Assembly: GCA_005406025.1 (NCBI GenBank) | Contig: BGZK01001559.1 | Coordinates: 62,001 to 126,000 of the forward strand | Direction: 5' to 3' | DNA: 64,000 nt | Origin: Eumeta japonica | Lineage: Eukaryota; Arthropoda; Insecta; Lepidoptera; Psychidae | Part shown: one piece after another, positions 1-9,840 of the stretch | Numbering within the stretch: the first letter of the stretch is position 1 | How the letters are laid out: each line of letters starts with the position of its first letter | The notes under the pieces: model-generated | Told to the model about the DNA's origin: nothing | Seen by the model: only the letters and a program-made list of their open reading frames with translations | The model's database searches: none | Position numbers and translations under genes: made by a program

Positions 1-880
1 ACAAATTAGAATCATATGCTTCTCAGCATAAAGTTTATGTTTGTCAAAAACTCTTTGAATCCTAAAGTTAATAGTTTCGTAAATATTTAGAAAAAAATCC
101 TAGCGAAATTACAGCAACTTATGATATAGATATAGACCTACTACATATATCAACAAATAGGTACCTACTAGCGGTCGGACATTTTACCTGCATGGAATTC
201 GGTTCCAAGATAAAAAGTAATATCAAACTAAGTATAATAAAATGATAATAATAAACCTCTCTTCTTCTGAATCAGTTTGTCTGTTGATGAAAACTGCTTT
301 AAAATCCGTTGCATAGTTTAAAAGATCTAAGCATATACATACAGAGAAATAGACGTCGCTGTGACATTGTTGTAAATAAGTAAGTACCTTCTATATAAAC
401 CCACATATATTGTAAGTAAGAATTAAGTACTTACTGTAGTAACATACATTAAAATGATACATAACAATATACACCAGTCTTGACTCCGGGTGGATTAGCC
501 TTCTTCATGACTTGCAACTATTCCTTTTGACTTTTAGGTTCGTAAGGAACCATGAAAATGAAATTTTCAAGTGTATTAGTAGTTGTATTACGACACTTTG
601 GTCCAATACACAATTTTCTACATCTTGGTTTCGACATTTTAGCCAATTTTCGACCGAATCTTCATAGAGACTTCGGGAGCAGAGCGCTGGCGCGCGGCGG
701 CCGTTGTGGCGTGACAGAGAGACTAGATTTATATTTCCGAAACTATAAGACGTATCAAAAAAAAATTTCACAATATTATTCCATTTTTAATAGAGTATAC
801 GGTAAGATAAAAATTAAAAGTTGATGATATTATTCATTATTATAACTCTAGTGGTTTCTGAACGTCTACTGAAGATACCT
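1..880. other. Unassigned AT-rich sequence
   Basis: No convincing gene or mobile element is visible. A short GC-rich patch near 670-715 gives small open frames on both strands, but they lack recognisable motifs and look like chance frames. Confidence 0.5.
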
Positions 881-902
881 CAGAATATTCTAAAATCCAG
901 AC

Positions 903-977
903 CCGCCTCGATGAAACAGGTTAGTCGGGGCGTTCACACCCGCCCCAGTAGCCTGTTAGCGGTGTAGGACGAGGCGG
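903..977. repeat. GC-rich three-segment stem-loop
   Basis: Three nested pairs of complementary blocks are visible: CCGCCTCG (903-910) with CGAGGCGG (970-977), AACAGG (915-920) with CCTGTT (952-957), and GGGGCG (927-932) with CGCCCC (941-946). Together they make one long interrupted hairpin. The moderately GC-rich sequence continues to about 1290 with a further pairing (GAGCCGA near 1081, TCGGCTC near 1113). It may be the untranslated region of a retroelement or a structured RNA. I do not recognise the family. Confidence 0.45.
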
Positions 978-1289
978 CGCAGGCAATAGCCACATTTACG
1001 GTCAAACAGGAAACGGTCGACCGTTCACCGGACCGCCAGAGGGTGTTAAAACGTATGGCCCATTTCTAGAGCTGGTGTAATGAGCCGATCAAATTAGCTA
1101 TCCACATCGGAAGTCGGCTCACGCGCCTAATCAAGCAAGTTCCCTAACTTTGATGAAGTTACTGCGAGAGGGGTGTAAATTACTTTGATAACGTTACGTG
1201 ACCTGACTGATCCCGCGATCATACTTATCTCCTCGGATGAGTCGATGTTGTCGCGCGGCCTAGACGAACCTCTCATTATGTTCCTTCTA

Positions 1290-2300
1290 TGTTTAGCTAC
1301 TGATGTATTATTGCAATAGTAGGGACTATTTCTCATTACAATATAATACAGCCAGTCGTTGTGCTGTTGTCATATATAAAACTCATTATGATATTCATGT
1401 ATTTTGCATGTATTTTCACGATTATTTTATGAAGCCTTTGTTTTTGAAACAACATGTTCTGGATTCCTTTTTCACTGAAGTGACATATTTTTTGTCATTG
1501 TTTTTAGCTTATTGTTTAAATGTAGTTGTAGAAAATCTATAAGAATAATATCCAACTTTGAGACAAGTACCTTTAATATAAGGTGACCAACTATTTTTTG
1601 TTCAAAGTACACTTTGGAAGTATTTCATAAGTGAAAAAAAAAGAAGAAAAAACGATAAACACTTTATTTTCTTTTAAAAACATTTTTTCTTCGAAGTGGA
1701 TTTTTTTTTGCTAAATGAGGATGTTCGTCTAATAATGTAGCCACATCCGAACAACTTTCATTTTGCATATTAAATTTGACTGTTAATAAAATAATCTAAA
1801 AAAATGTTTTAAAAATACAAATGAGTATAAATTTATACAAATGAGTATTTTCAGAGTATAAGATTTGAAAAGAGTACGGTTTGCGAAAAAAGAGTACAAA
1901 ACTCAGTAAATGAGTACTTACTCAATATCATATCGATACATAAATTATCATTATATTTAAAAATAACATATGTTTTAAGATTGTCGATTTAAGGTAAATG
2001 TTGTCCTGATTTTTTTTTCACCCATACAGCATAAATATTTGCTCATTATCGTGCCTTTAGTTAAAGTTAATATAATAAAGAATAGTTTTATGGCACATAG
2101 CAAATATTATTTTTTTATGTTTAGACTAATTTCAATATGTTACGGACAGCAGCGCACTTAACGTTACACGGATGTTAAAATATTATATTTTGTCTTATAC
2201 GGGCTTAGGTTAAGAGTTATTTGTAACTTACTGCTTATATGTGTGTATTTTATTAAAGAATTTTGTTTGCTTTGTTTTTATTACCCGGGTAGGGATTAAT
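1290..2300. other. Unassigned AT-rich sequence
   Basis: AT-rich sequence with poly(A/T) runs and scattered GAGTA repeats (about 1820-1920). No gene, terminal repeat or recognisable coding remnant was found. Confidence 0.5.
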
Positions 2301-2309
2301 TGTAAGGAA

Positions 2310-2690
2310 TATTTTGTCTATTTGTTTTCTATATTTACTTTGTCATGAATTCGATCGAAATGTGCGTGTGAGTTGCATACGAAATTGTGTTATGATGGAG
2401 AGGACCAATAGTAGGCCTAGAAAGCGGCGGTCGTTACGGTACGGCCGCAAATCGGTTTTCTGGACTCTAGTGTCGTCAACGCGGCTGACGAGGGGGGGTG
2501 GGAGGAGCGGCGAAGGGTCGAGCGGGGAGGTGCTGAGGACATCGGCGGTGGTGCGGCGGTCGGCGGCACGGGGGGTACAGCGGTCGACAGAGAAGAAGCT
2601 AGAACAATAATAAGGGAAGCAGCCCTCTCCGTAGACGATCTATTATAACCGTTCTCTATACTGCTGTCCGATGGACATTCCACCATTAAT
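2310..2690 (+). other. GC-rich patch, possible retroelement ORF1 remnant
   Basis: A GC-rich island with a basic, Gly/Arg-rich short open frame (2314-2610) stands out from its AT-rich flanks. It lies immediately 5' of the Jockey-type endonuclease remnant and in the same orientation, so it could be what is left of ORF1 or the 5' UTR. No zinc knuckle is visible and the assignment rests on position only. Confidence 0.25.
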
Positions 2691-2694
2691 TAAT

Positions 2695-5445
2695 ATAGAA
2701 GCCACCGCATGTAGACTTAGCATGATAGGACATGGTGTTCTGACCTTAGTGTCAGTTTACCTTCCCCCTAAGAAAAAATTGCTCCGAAGTGATTTAAAAG
2801 CACTCTCGCTTTAGGGGTTGTCGTTATTCTCTTTGGCGATTTTAATAGCAAAAATACAAACTAGAAGTGTAATTATACGAACTATAACGGTAGAAAAATG
2901 GAGGTTCTCGCAGAGGATCTCAATTTCAATATCATTACTCCTCTTACACCGACGTATTATCACAATAATATCAAGTATAGGCCTGATATGCTGGATATCG
3001 CTCTTGTGAAGGGGGGTAGCTCTGAAATCGAGTTTGAAACCCTTTGAAACCCTCCAGTGTCTCAATTCGGATCACCGACCTGTTCTCATGAGATTAGGCT
3101 CTCTCATCGGGGACTGCCCTCCACCTAGAAAAATAATTACTAGTTGGAAGAAGGTGTCGGCCGCGCTTGAGGAAACCGACACCCCACTTTTAAATAATAT
3201 TCCTGATGACATTGTTTCAACAGACGATATTGACAATGCTATAGGTGCCCTTATCAGCCACATCACGACAGTGGTCGAGAACAGCTCTAGAAAAGTTCCA
3301 GCAAAATCTGATCGCAGGGAGCTGCCTAGAAATGTTAGAGAATTGATAAGGGATAAGAATGCTGCTTTGTGCCGAGCGGGAAAATACTCTACCTGCGAGA
3401 ATAGGTCCCGTGCGCGTGGTCTCCAACGTAAAGTGAAGGCGCGCATGAAGGAAGTTAGAAACGATAATTGGAGCGACCTTATGGCAGAAATTTCACCAAG
3501 TCACAAAGCTTACTGGGGACTCGCGAAAGCTCTTAAAACCGAAGGAGATGTCCCCACCCCCGCTATGAAACCATCCGATAACTCTATCGCGTTCGACGAC
3601 CGGGAAAAATCTGAGTGTTTAGCTGAGAGCATTGAACATCAATGCTCAGAAAATCCCCCATACGACGTGGGACATGTCAGGAGGGTGGAACAGGAGGTTC
3701 ATCATAGAGTCTCCCTCCCACAAAGACGATCTAGATCCAATTACGCTTGACGAAGTCAGCAAACTTATTAAAGGTCTTAAAATTATAAAATCACCAGATA
3801 GGGACCGCCATCAGCAGTAAAGCACTTAAATGCTTTTCTGCGCCACTTGTGGCTTTATTAGTCGCGATTTTCAATGCGTGCATTCAAAATTGTTACTTTC
3901 CTACAGCTTGGAAGGAAGCTGTAGTTATAGATATTTCTAAGCCGGGGAAACCACGCGATCGCCCTGCCAGTTACAGACCTATTAGTCTTTTGAGCGTATT
4001 AGGTAAATTGTTTGAAAAAACACTCAAAAAGTGTTTAAGCGAGCATCTCATTTAAAGGCCTTATAATAAATGAACAATTTGGTTTCAGGCCTAAACATTC
4101 TTGCCCCCAACAAGCCCTCCGTCTTATGGAATACGTTTCGGAGGGTTTCAAAATCAAAAGAAAGACAGTGGCGGTCTTCTTTGATGTAGCTAAGGCCTTT
4201 GATAGGTTTTGACACGTAGAACTCATACATAAGCTCTATCAGTTAGAGCTCCCAGATCGTCTAGTTATTATAATCCACCATTATATTAGTAATCGCCACT
4301 TCTCCTTCCGACTTGACAATACGTACTCGTCAGTTAGACCAATAAGAGCTGAAATACCTCAAGGCTCTACGCTCTCTCCCCTGCTGTACTTTGCGTTCCT
4401 AAACGACATTCCGCGACCGTCATCAGGCGTCCAACTCGCGCTATTCGCAGATGACACCGCACTCTTTTTACATTCAAATTGCCTGCGAAATATCCTTCCG
4501 CGGTTACAGAGGGCTATTGATGAGCTGACACAATGGATTCGACTCTGGAGAATAAAAGTAAACCCGGAAAAATCAGTATCCATTTATTTTAACTATAGTA
4601 CATGTAAATCAACAGTGTCAGTACCAATGGACACTTCCTGTCTCAAAATTCTCAATCAATCAATTCCGTGGCAGCACCACTACAAATACTTAGGTATCAC
4701 GATCGATAAACATCTCCATTTCAGAGATCTTATCGCTCATGTTAAGAAACTAGCATTATTTTACCTATCCCGCTTATACGGAATGATAGGTAGGAAAAGT
4801 AAAATGTCGTTACGTAATAAACGTACGATATATACAATGTGAATCAGGCCTGTCATGACATACGTGAGTCCAACTTTTGCTTATGTACGACTTGATATAC
4901 TATATGATCTGCAAATAGTGCAGAATAAATTTTGTAGAAGAGCAGCTGACGCACCATGGTACGTCAAAAACTCTCTACTTCACTGAGATCTAGAGCTCCC
5001 ACCTATTTCAAAATATATGAAGGACGCATCAGAGCACTTCTTCGATATAGCGAATAGCCATCCGAATCCATTATTAGTTTCAACCGTATCATACGAGCCA
5101 CCTCCTCCGCATCATTTCAGTAGAAGATCACGGAGTGTCCTGCTAGATCCGCCCGACGATTTTACCTTTTTTTTTTTGTAGTTTTCCCCTTGCGAGAGGG
5201 ATGGGGAAGGAGGAGAAAAAACCCATTATGGGCCGTCCATGCGCCCGGGCACACAGGTGTGTCCGACTCTCACAGACTAAAAAACCTCCGAAAAAACATA
5301 AAAACGGCATTGCCGTTAGCCCGTAGGCTTTGACGTCTTCGTCGAAAGCGGCCGGCAACATAGTGATGCTGACGGCGCGCGACTGCCCTATGGGTGCTTA
5401 GTGGTCAGCACCTCGGCATAGGATTTCGCGAAAATTTTTCAGTTT
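2695..5445 (+). mobile_element. Jockey-type non-LTR retrotransposon, decayed copy 1
   Basis: A degenerate ORF2 is spread over several frames. The apurinic endonuclease comes first (VYLPP near 2755, FGDFNS near 2835, SDHRPVLMRLG near 3070), then a linker open from 3034 to 3750. Reverse transcriptase follows: SYRPISLLSVLGKLFEK (about 3970-4020), FFDVAKAFDR (4180-4208), PQGSTLSPLLY (4359-4390), LFADDTAL (4440-4465) and YLGITIDKHLHF (4687-4725). The FADD catalytic motif is intact, but in-frame stops (for example just after FDRF at 4210) and frameshifts kill it. The 3' UTR runs to the AAATTTTTCAGTT end, where it meets the tail of the second, inverted copy. Relatives copy themselves by target-primed reverse transcription. 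Confidence 0.85.
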
Positions 5446-5459
5446 GAACTGAAAAATTT
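5432..5459. repeat. Perfect palindrome at the LINE tail-to-tail junction
   Basis: AAATTTTTCAGTT (5432-5444) is followed by a 2-base spacer and its exact reverse complement (5447-5459). It sits where the 3' ends of the plus-strand and minus-strand Jockey-type copies meet, so each arm is probably the conserved 3' terminus of one copy. Confidence 0.7.
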
Positions 5460-6600
5460 GGGGGGGGATGACGGAAGCGCGGAAACGCTCCGGTTTGATG
5501 ACCCTTTACGGTCGTAATGTTGGGAGGTGGGGTTACCTATTTACCTTATTGCATGCTTTTGCTTCTGCGAGCTTTTCGACCTCCGATGTGAGGGCGTCCG
5601 GCGGATCTAACAGAACATTCCGTGGTCTCTTAAAAGTGGTGCCGGCGGCGGCTCGTAAGTAGCGGCCGACACTATAAGCGGGTTGGGGTGATTTTGAGCC
5701 ATATCGAAAAAGCGCTTTGAAGCGTCTTTCATAAATTTGTTAATAGTGGGCAGCTCTAAGTCTCCGTGGAGCACTGAATTTTGACGCACCAATGTGCGTC
5801 CGTCGCTTGTCTACAGAACTTATTTTGAATTTTCTGTAGTTTTTGATTATATTAGGCGCGGCATGAGCGAAGACTGGACACGCATACGTCATTACCGGCC
5901 TGATACACATTATACAGTGTGCGCTTATTGCGCAATGACATTTGCTTTTTCTACCGATCATGCCGTATAGGCGTGATTGGTAGAATTTGTTATTACTAAC
6001 ACGCGCGACATGATCTCGGAAGTGTAGATGCTTGTCGAGCGTTACCCTGGTATTTATAATTGTGTTGCCACGGAATTGAAGCATTGTCAATATAGAGTGT
6101 AGTGTTGAATGGTACGCTAAACTTTTTCTTGTGTTTGCTATAGTTGAACCGTATTGCTGCTGATTTTTCCGGATTTACTTTAATTCGCCAGAGTCAAAGC
6201 CATCGTGTCAGCTCATCAATGGCCCTCTGTAATCGCGGTGTGGTGTCACGAAAATTACTGCCGCGTAAGTAGAGTGCAGTGTCGTCCGCGAACAAAGCGA
6301 GTTGGACGCCGTTTGACGGTCGCGGTATATCATTAACGTACGCTGAGTACAGTAGAGGGGATAGGGTGGAGCCTTGAGGTACTCCCGCTTTTAATGTTCT
6401 TTTTGTGGAGTATGTGTTTTCGTGGCGGAACGTGAAATTTCGGTTATTGAGATAATTATGTATGATGAGTACAAGACGGTCTGGAAGCTCTAGTGTGTAA
6501 AGTTTGTGGATTAATCCTGCGTGCCAAACTCTATCAAAGGCCTTTGCTACATCGAAGAATACCGCCACTGTTTTGCGCTTCTTTTTGAAGCCGACGATTT
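5447..6600 (-). mobile_element. Jockey-type non-LTR retrotransposon, decayed copy 2 (inverted, 5'-truncated)
   Basis: Same family as copy 1 but on the minus strand. Read from high to low coordinates it shows KTVAVFFDVAKAFDRVWH (about 6575-6520), GVPQGSTLSPLLY (6390-6350), LFADDTALYLRG (6300-6265), TLDKHLHFRDH (about 6040-6010) and a C-terminal block with FMKDASKRFFDMAQNHPNP (about 5735-5680). Family similarity begins abruptly near 6600 inside the reverse transcriptase, so the copy lacks endonuclease and the RT N-terminus, as is usual for incomplete reverse transcription. Stops and frameshifts make it inactive. Confidence 0.85.
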
Positions 6601-7540
6601 TACCGTCGAGGTGGAAAAACTTATAGAAGTTAATAAGATGGCTATTGAATAGGAGTAGGGATTCCCCCACTCATTACGACCTTTAAAGGTCATCTAACTA
6701 GTGCGCTCTCAGCGCCTTCCGGTGTCCCTTTCCTGAAGTTTCAGTCCGTACTGCAACTTCACGTGACCTCCTATGCCGAGGTGTCTATTAAAGACATCCA
6801 GTCACGCGCCGACGGCATCTCCATGCCGGAATGGCTGCGTTAAGATGAAGGAGTCATAGCTTTTAGCTTTCGAGCTTTTTAGCGTTGTCGTTGTTGTTTG
6901 AAGAAAGAAGACCTGTCGGTCGCTGCATTTGAACTGTACTGACGTTCGGAGCGTCCACAAGCGGATTAACTACGAGCGTCGTTCGCGCGTCGAATGGCCG
7001 CGTATATAAATATTTGCTCCGGCGTGGGTGCCGAAAAAGGAATTTTAATTCCTATCTTCGTTTGAAACGTCATACGTCATACGTAACGACATACGAAACG
7101 CCGTTGTCATGGCGATATAGTTTTTGGTAAAGCGCCGCCCGCGTGCAGGCTACCTGCGTCCCGCCCGTCGTGAGCTCACATAGCTCCGGGTATCCGTAAC
7201 GCGCCCATTGGCGCTACACGCGTCATCGCGCCGCGTCCTTTCCCCGCGCTCCGCACCGCCACGGATGCGTGGAGCGCACTTCGCTTCACCATCATTCCCT
7301 GAGACGGCCGCGACGGTCGAGGACGATGTCAGTGTACCCACTGACAACTCCTCTTGATCTCCGGCTGTCTCGGGAAATCTTCAAGTATGGGCCCCTGAAA
7401 TGGGACCATCACCACTGGACCGGCGGGATCGTACCCCAAAGAGAAACGCCCAGGCATGAGGCAAGTTCTCCGTCCCATACCCGCACCCGCAAATAGGGTA
7501 TAGAAGACCCACGAACGAACGCCAACGCATCATACGGTGG
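6600..7540. other. GC-rich unassigned segment
   Basis: Sequence richer in GC and CpG than its surroundings, with several short open frames and no clear family. A TATATAAATA box lies near 7002. The segment leads into the viral-like fragment that follows and may belong to it or to another element. Confidence 0.3.
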
Positions 7541-7544
7541 CAAA

Positions 7545-8070
7545 TACTCTTAGCGGACGGACCTGTGGTCCCGACGCTCTGGACAACCTCGGCTCCCGGG
7601 AGTACGATCGATATCGCGAATCCCTCCGGCAATTAATAATGCCGTTGAGGTCGCGCCCGATGCCCATGGGGGCTAACGCAGGCCGCCTGCGTGCGTGAGT
7701 GCTGCCGAACACGCGCACCGCGCCCTGGATCGACCTGCGTATTGCTACTACCCTCAATTTATGAGATTCGCGGAACTACATTGCACTAAAGCCGATGTCA
7801 CCGCATCTTTAATTACTAAAATGCAGGCGACACGGCACCGTGGCCGCCACAGACGTGCGAAACACACTGGTACGGCCGCCCTCCGCGCTCAACGGACGCT
7901 GAATGTTGCCGACGCTGTGCGCCTACCACGCTGTAGACGGCGAGGCGCCTGCCCGGACGTCGTGGGAACGATTTCTTCAAATTGCGAACCGACGCTTCGT
8001 TATGCTCCTCGGTCGACTGCATGCATGGCTTGAGCTGTACGGAGCGGACCGCTACACGCGATGCTAGCCG
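7545..8070 (+). pseudogene. Endogenous viral fragment related to the replicase segment at 38.3 kb
   Basis: Peptides in shifting frames resemble those of the viral segment at 38.3-38.8 kb, in the same order. YDRYRESLRQL (about 7603-7635) matches [26 protein letters not shown] (about 7790-7830) matches [34 protein letters not shown] (about 7970-8022) matches WERYYIATE followed by LRRQYLDYL. This segment of the virus lies upstream of the helicase. Several frameshifts and stops break it, and no helicase motif follows, so the copy is truncated. The two fragments differ enough to suggest separate insertions from related viruses, or one old duplication. Viral origin is inferred through the 38 kb copy, which carries the diagnostic helicase. 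Confidence 0.5.
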
Positions 8071-8760
8071 CAGCTGGGCGGCAGGCGACGTGCGCGGCCG
8101 GGTCTGCTACCCCCCCCCCTCGTCGATTACCGCTCCTAATGCCTGGTGCCCTCTCCACCTGCCAGTTTTGCGCATGCGCGATGACGCACGCGCGCTCGCG
8201 GGTGACTCGGCAGCGGCACCTGCAAACGAAACCATCACGAAGCACCCACGAACACAAATGAATCCCGTATTAGAAGAAGTAAAGAAGAAAAAGAAGAAGA
8301 TGGATCCTAAATACACAAAACAAGCATGTGAGTGAAGACGTCTGGATCGTCGGCGTTTCATCGAGACAGCTACGGACAGATATCCGAACTCCTGCTACAT
8401 GGAGAGCCAAGTGTCGACACACACACACACCCAAGCACAGTGTGATTAACCGCACCCTACTCTCCACAGATCGACACAACCGCAAAGGGCGCCTGACGGC
8501 GCGCGATCACATCAATCGCACATGCCTGTCGGCGCCCGCAGGACACCCAAATGGCAGACTGTCAGTCAATGCAGTTAGAGTGGTGCATCCGACACAGATG
8601 CACTCCAACCGCCACCTGTGAAGCTTGGCTGAAAGAAGTTGTTGTTACGCCTGAGAAAAACACTATCCATCATTTGCCCACCACACCGCAAGAAATCTGT
8701 TCTCCGAAGCTCGTGAAGAAAAAAAATCCGAAGTGCGAGCTTACGCGGCGATAACATAAA
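8070..8760. other. GC-rich tail of the viral-like segment, unassigned
   Basis: Continues the GC- and CpG-rich composition of the preceding viral fragment. It contains a Lys-rich stretch (8275-8305) and short open frames without recognisable motifs. Composition falls back to AT-rich abruptly near 8755, which may mark the end of the foreign segment. Confidence 0.3.
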
Positions 8761-9045
8761 TCGCCGTTACACAATAATTAGACTAAAATTTATTATGACT
8801 AAAATCATTATTTTGCCGATAAGCAATTAGGATAGATATAAATATGTACTTGTATTAATTATTTTAAGCAAACTTGTATTAATGATTTTTAAGCAAACTT
8901 GTATTCATATTTAAATTGTACATTTCTTTGAATAGTACTGCATCACGTTTAATAATTCATTTTCAACTAAAACTCTTTCTAGTATCTATATATTTTATGA
9001 GTTCATATGATACCTCACATTTCTCTTTGAATCAATTAAATACAG

Positions 9046-9083
<38 letters not shown>

Positions 9084-9840
9084 CATAGTAAAATGTATTT
9101 AATACAGTAAAAGTAAAGTCTTCATATTTATCTTAAAATGCAACAAAAACTCACTGGCGATCATAGGAATTTAAGTCAAGATAGACGTGAAATAACTAAA
9201 CCCCTATCAGTTTCAGATATTATTTAAATATTTAAAAAAAACTTACTTAATAAATACGTTGTAATAAAGACGGTCATCATTAAGTTTTATTTGGCCACAT
9301 TAGATATCCAAGTAATCAGTTGAATTAATTACTGAGAATTGGATTATCAAATAAACTACTGGATATCCAAAGTAGCCATTTATAGGCCATTGTCATCATT
9401 CTGCTATCATTTTCATTTATTACTAAGTAAAATATAATAGTAAGGAAATTGTAACTGCAAATGTATACTTTAAAACTCATAATATACTATTTATACATCA
9501 AATCCACCCGCCTGTCTTTTTTTAAAAATATTTTCAAAACGTCCTCGTAAAAGGTTGCAGAAGGTTTGAAATTGGTTAACAGTTCTTTTTCAATGGAAAA
9601 GATCGACAATTCGGTAAGCGGTTGTTGACTCAACGTATTGCGTAAATAATTATGTAGGTGTTTTAAACATGAAAATCATCGTTTGGCAGAGGAGCTACTT
9701 GCGGGAACGGTGACAACCAACTTCACCAGTCGGTAAAACTTGAGTAAAAGTAGTCTGAAATTATTTTTATACAAATGTTCTATTATTTTACGTACATTGA
9801 AACTATGAAATACAAACGATTTATAATAATAATATAAACT
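8760..9840. other. AT-rich non-coding sequence with short tandem repeats
   Basis: No gene seen. About three tandem copies of a unit of roughly 27 bp beginning AACTTGTATT lie at 8850-8910, followed by an AT microsatellite. Confidence 0.5.
9048..9082. repeat. (AT)n microsatellite
   Basis: Uninterrupted alternating TA over about 35 bases. Confidence 0.95.

Noticed and set aside
2417..2686. Minus-strand 89-codon proline/serine-rich frame.
   Set aside because: GC-rich composition makes frames open by chance on both strands. No motif and no splice context support it.
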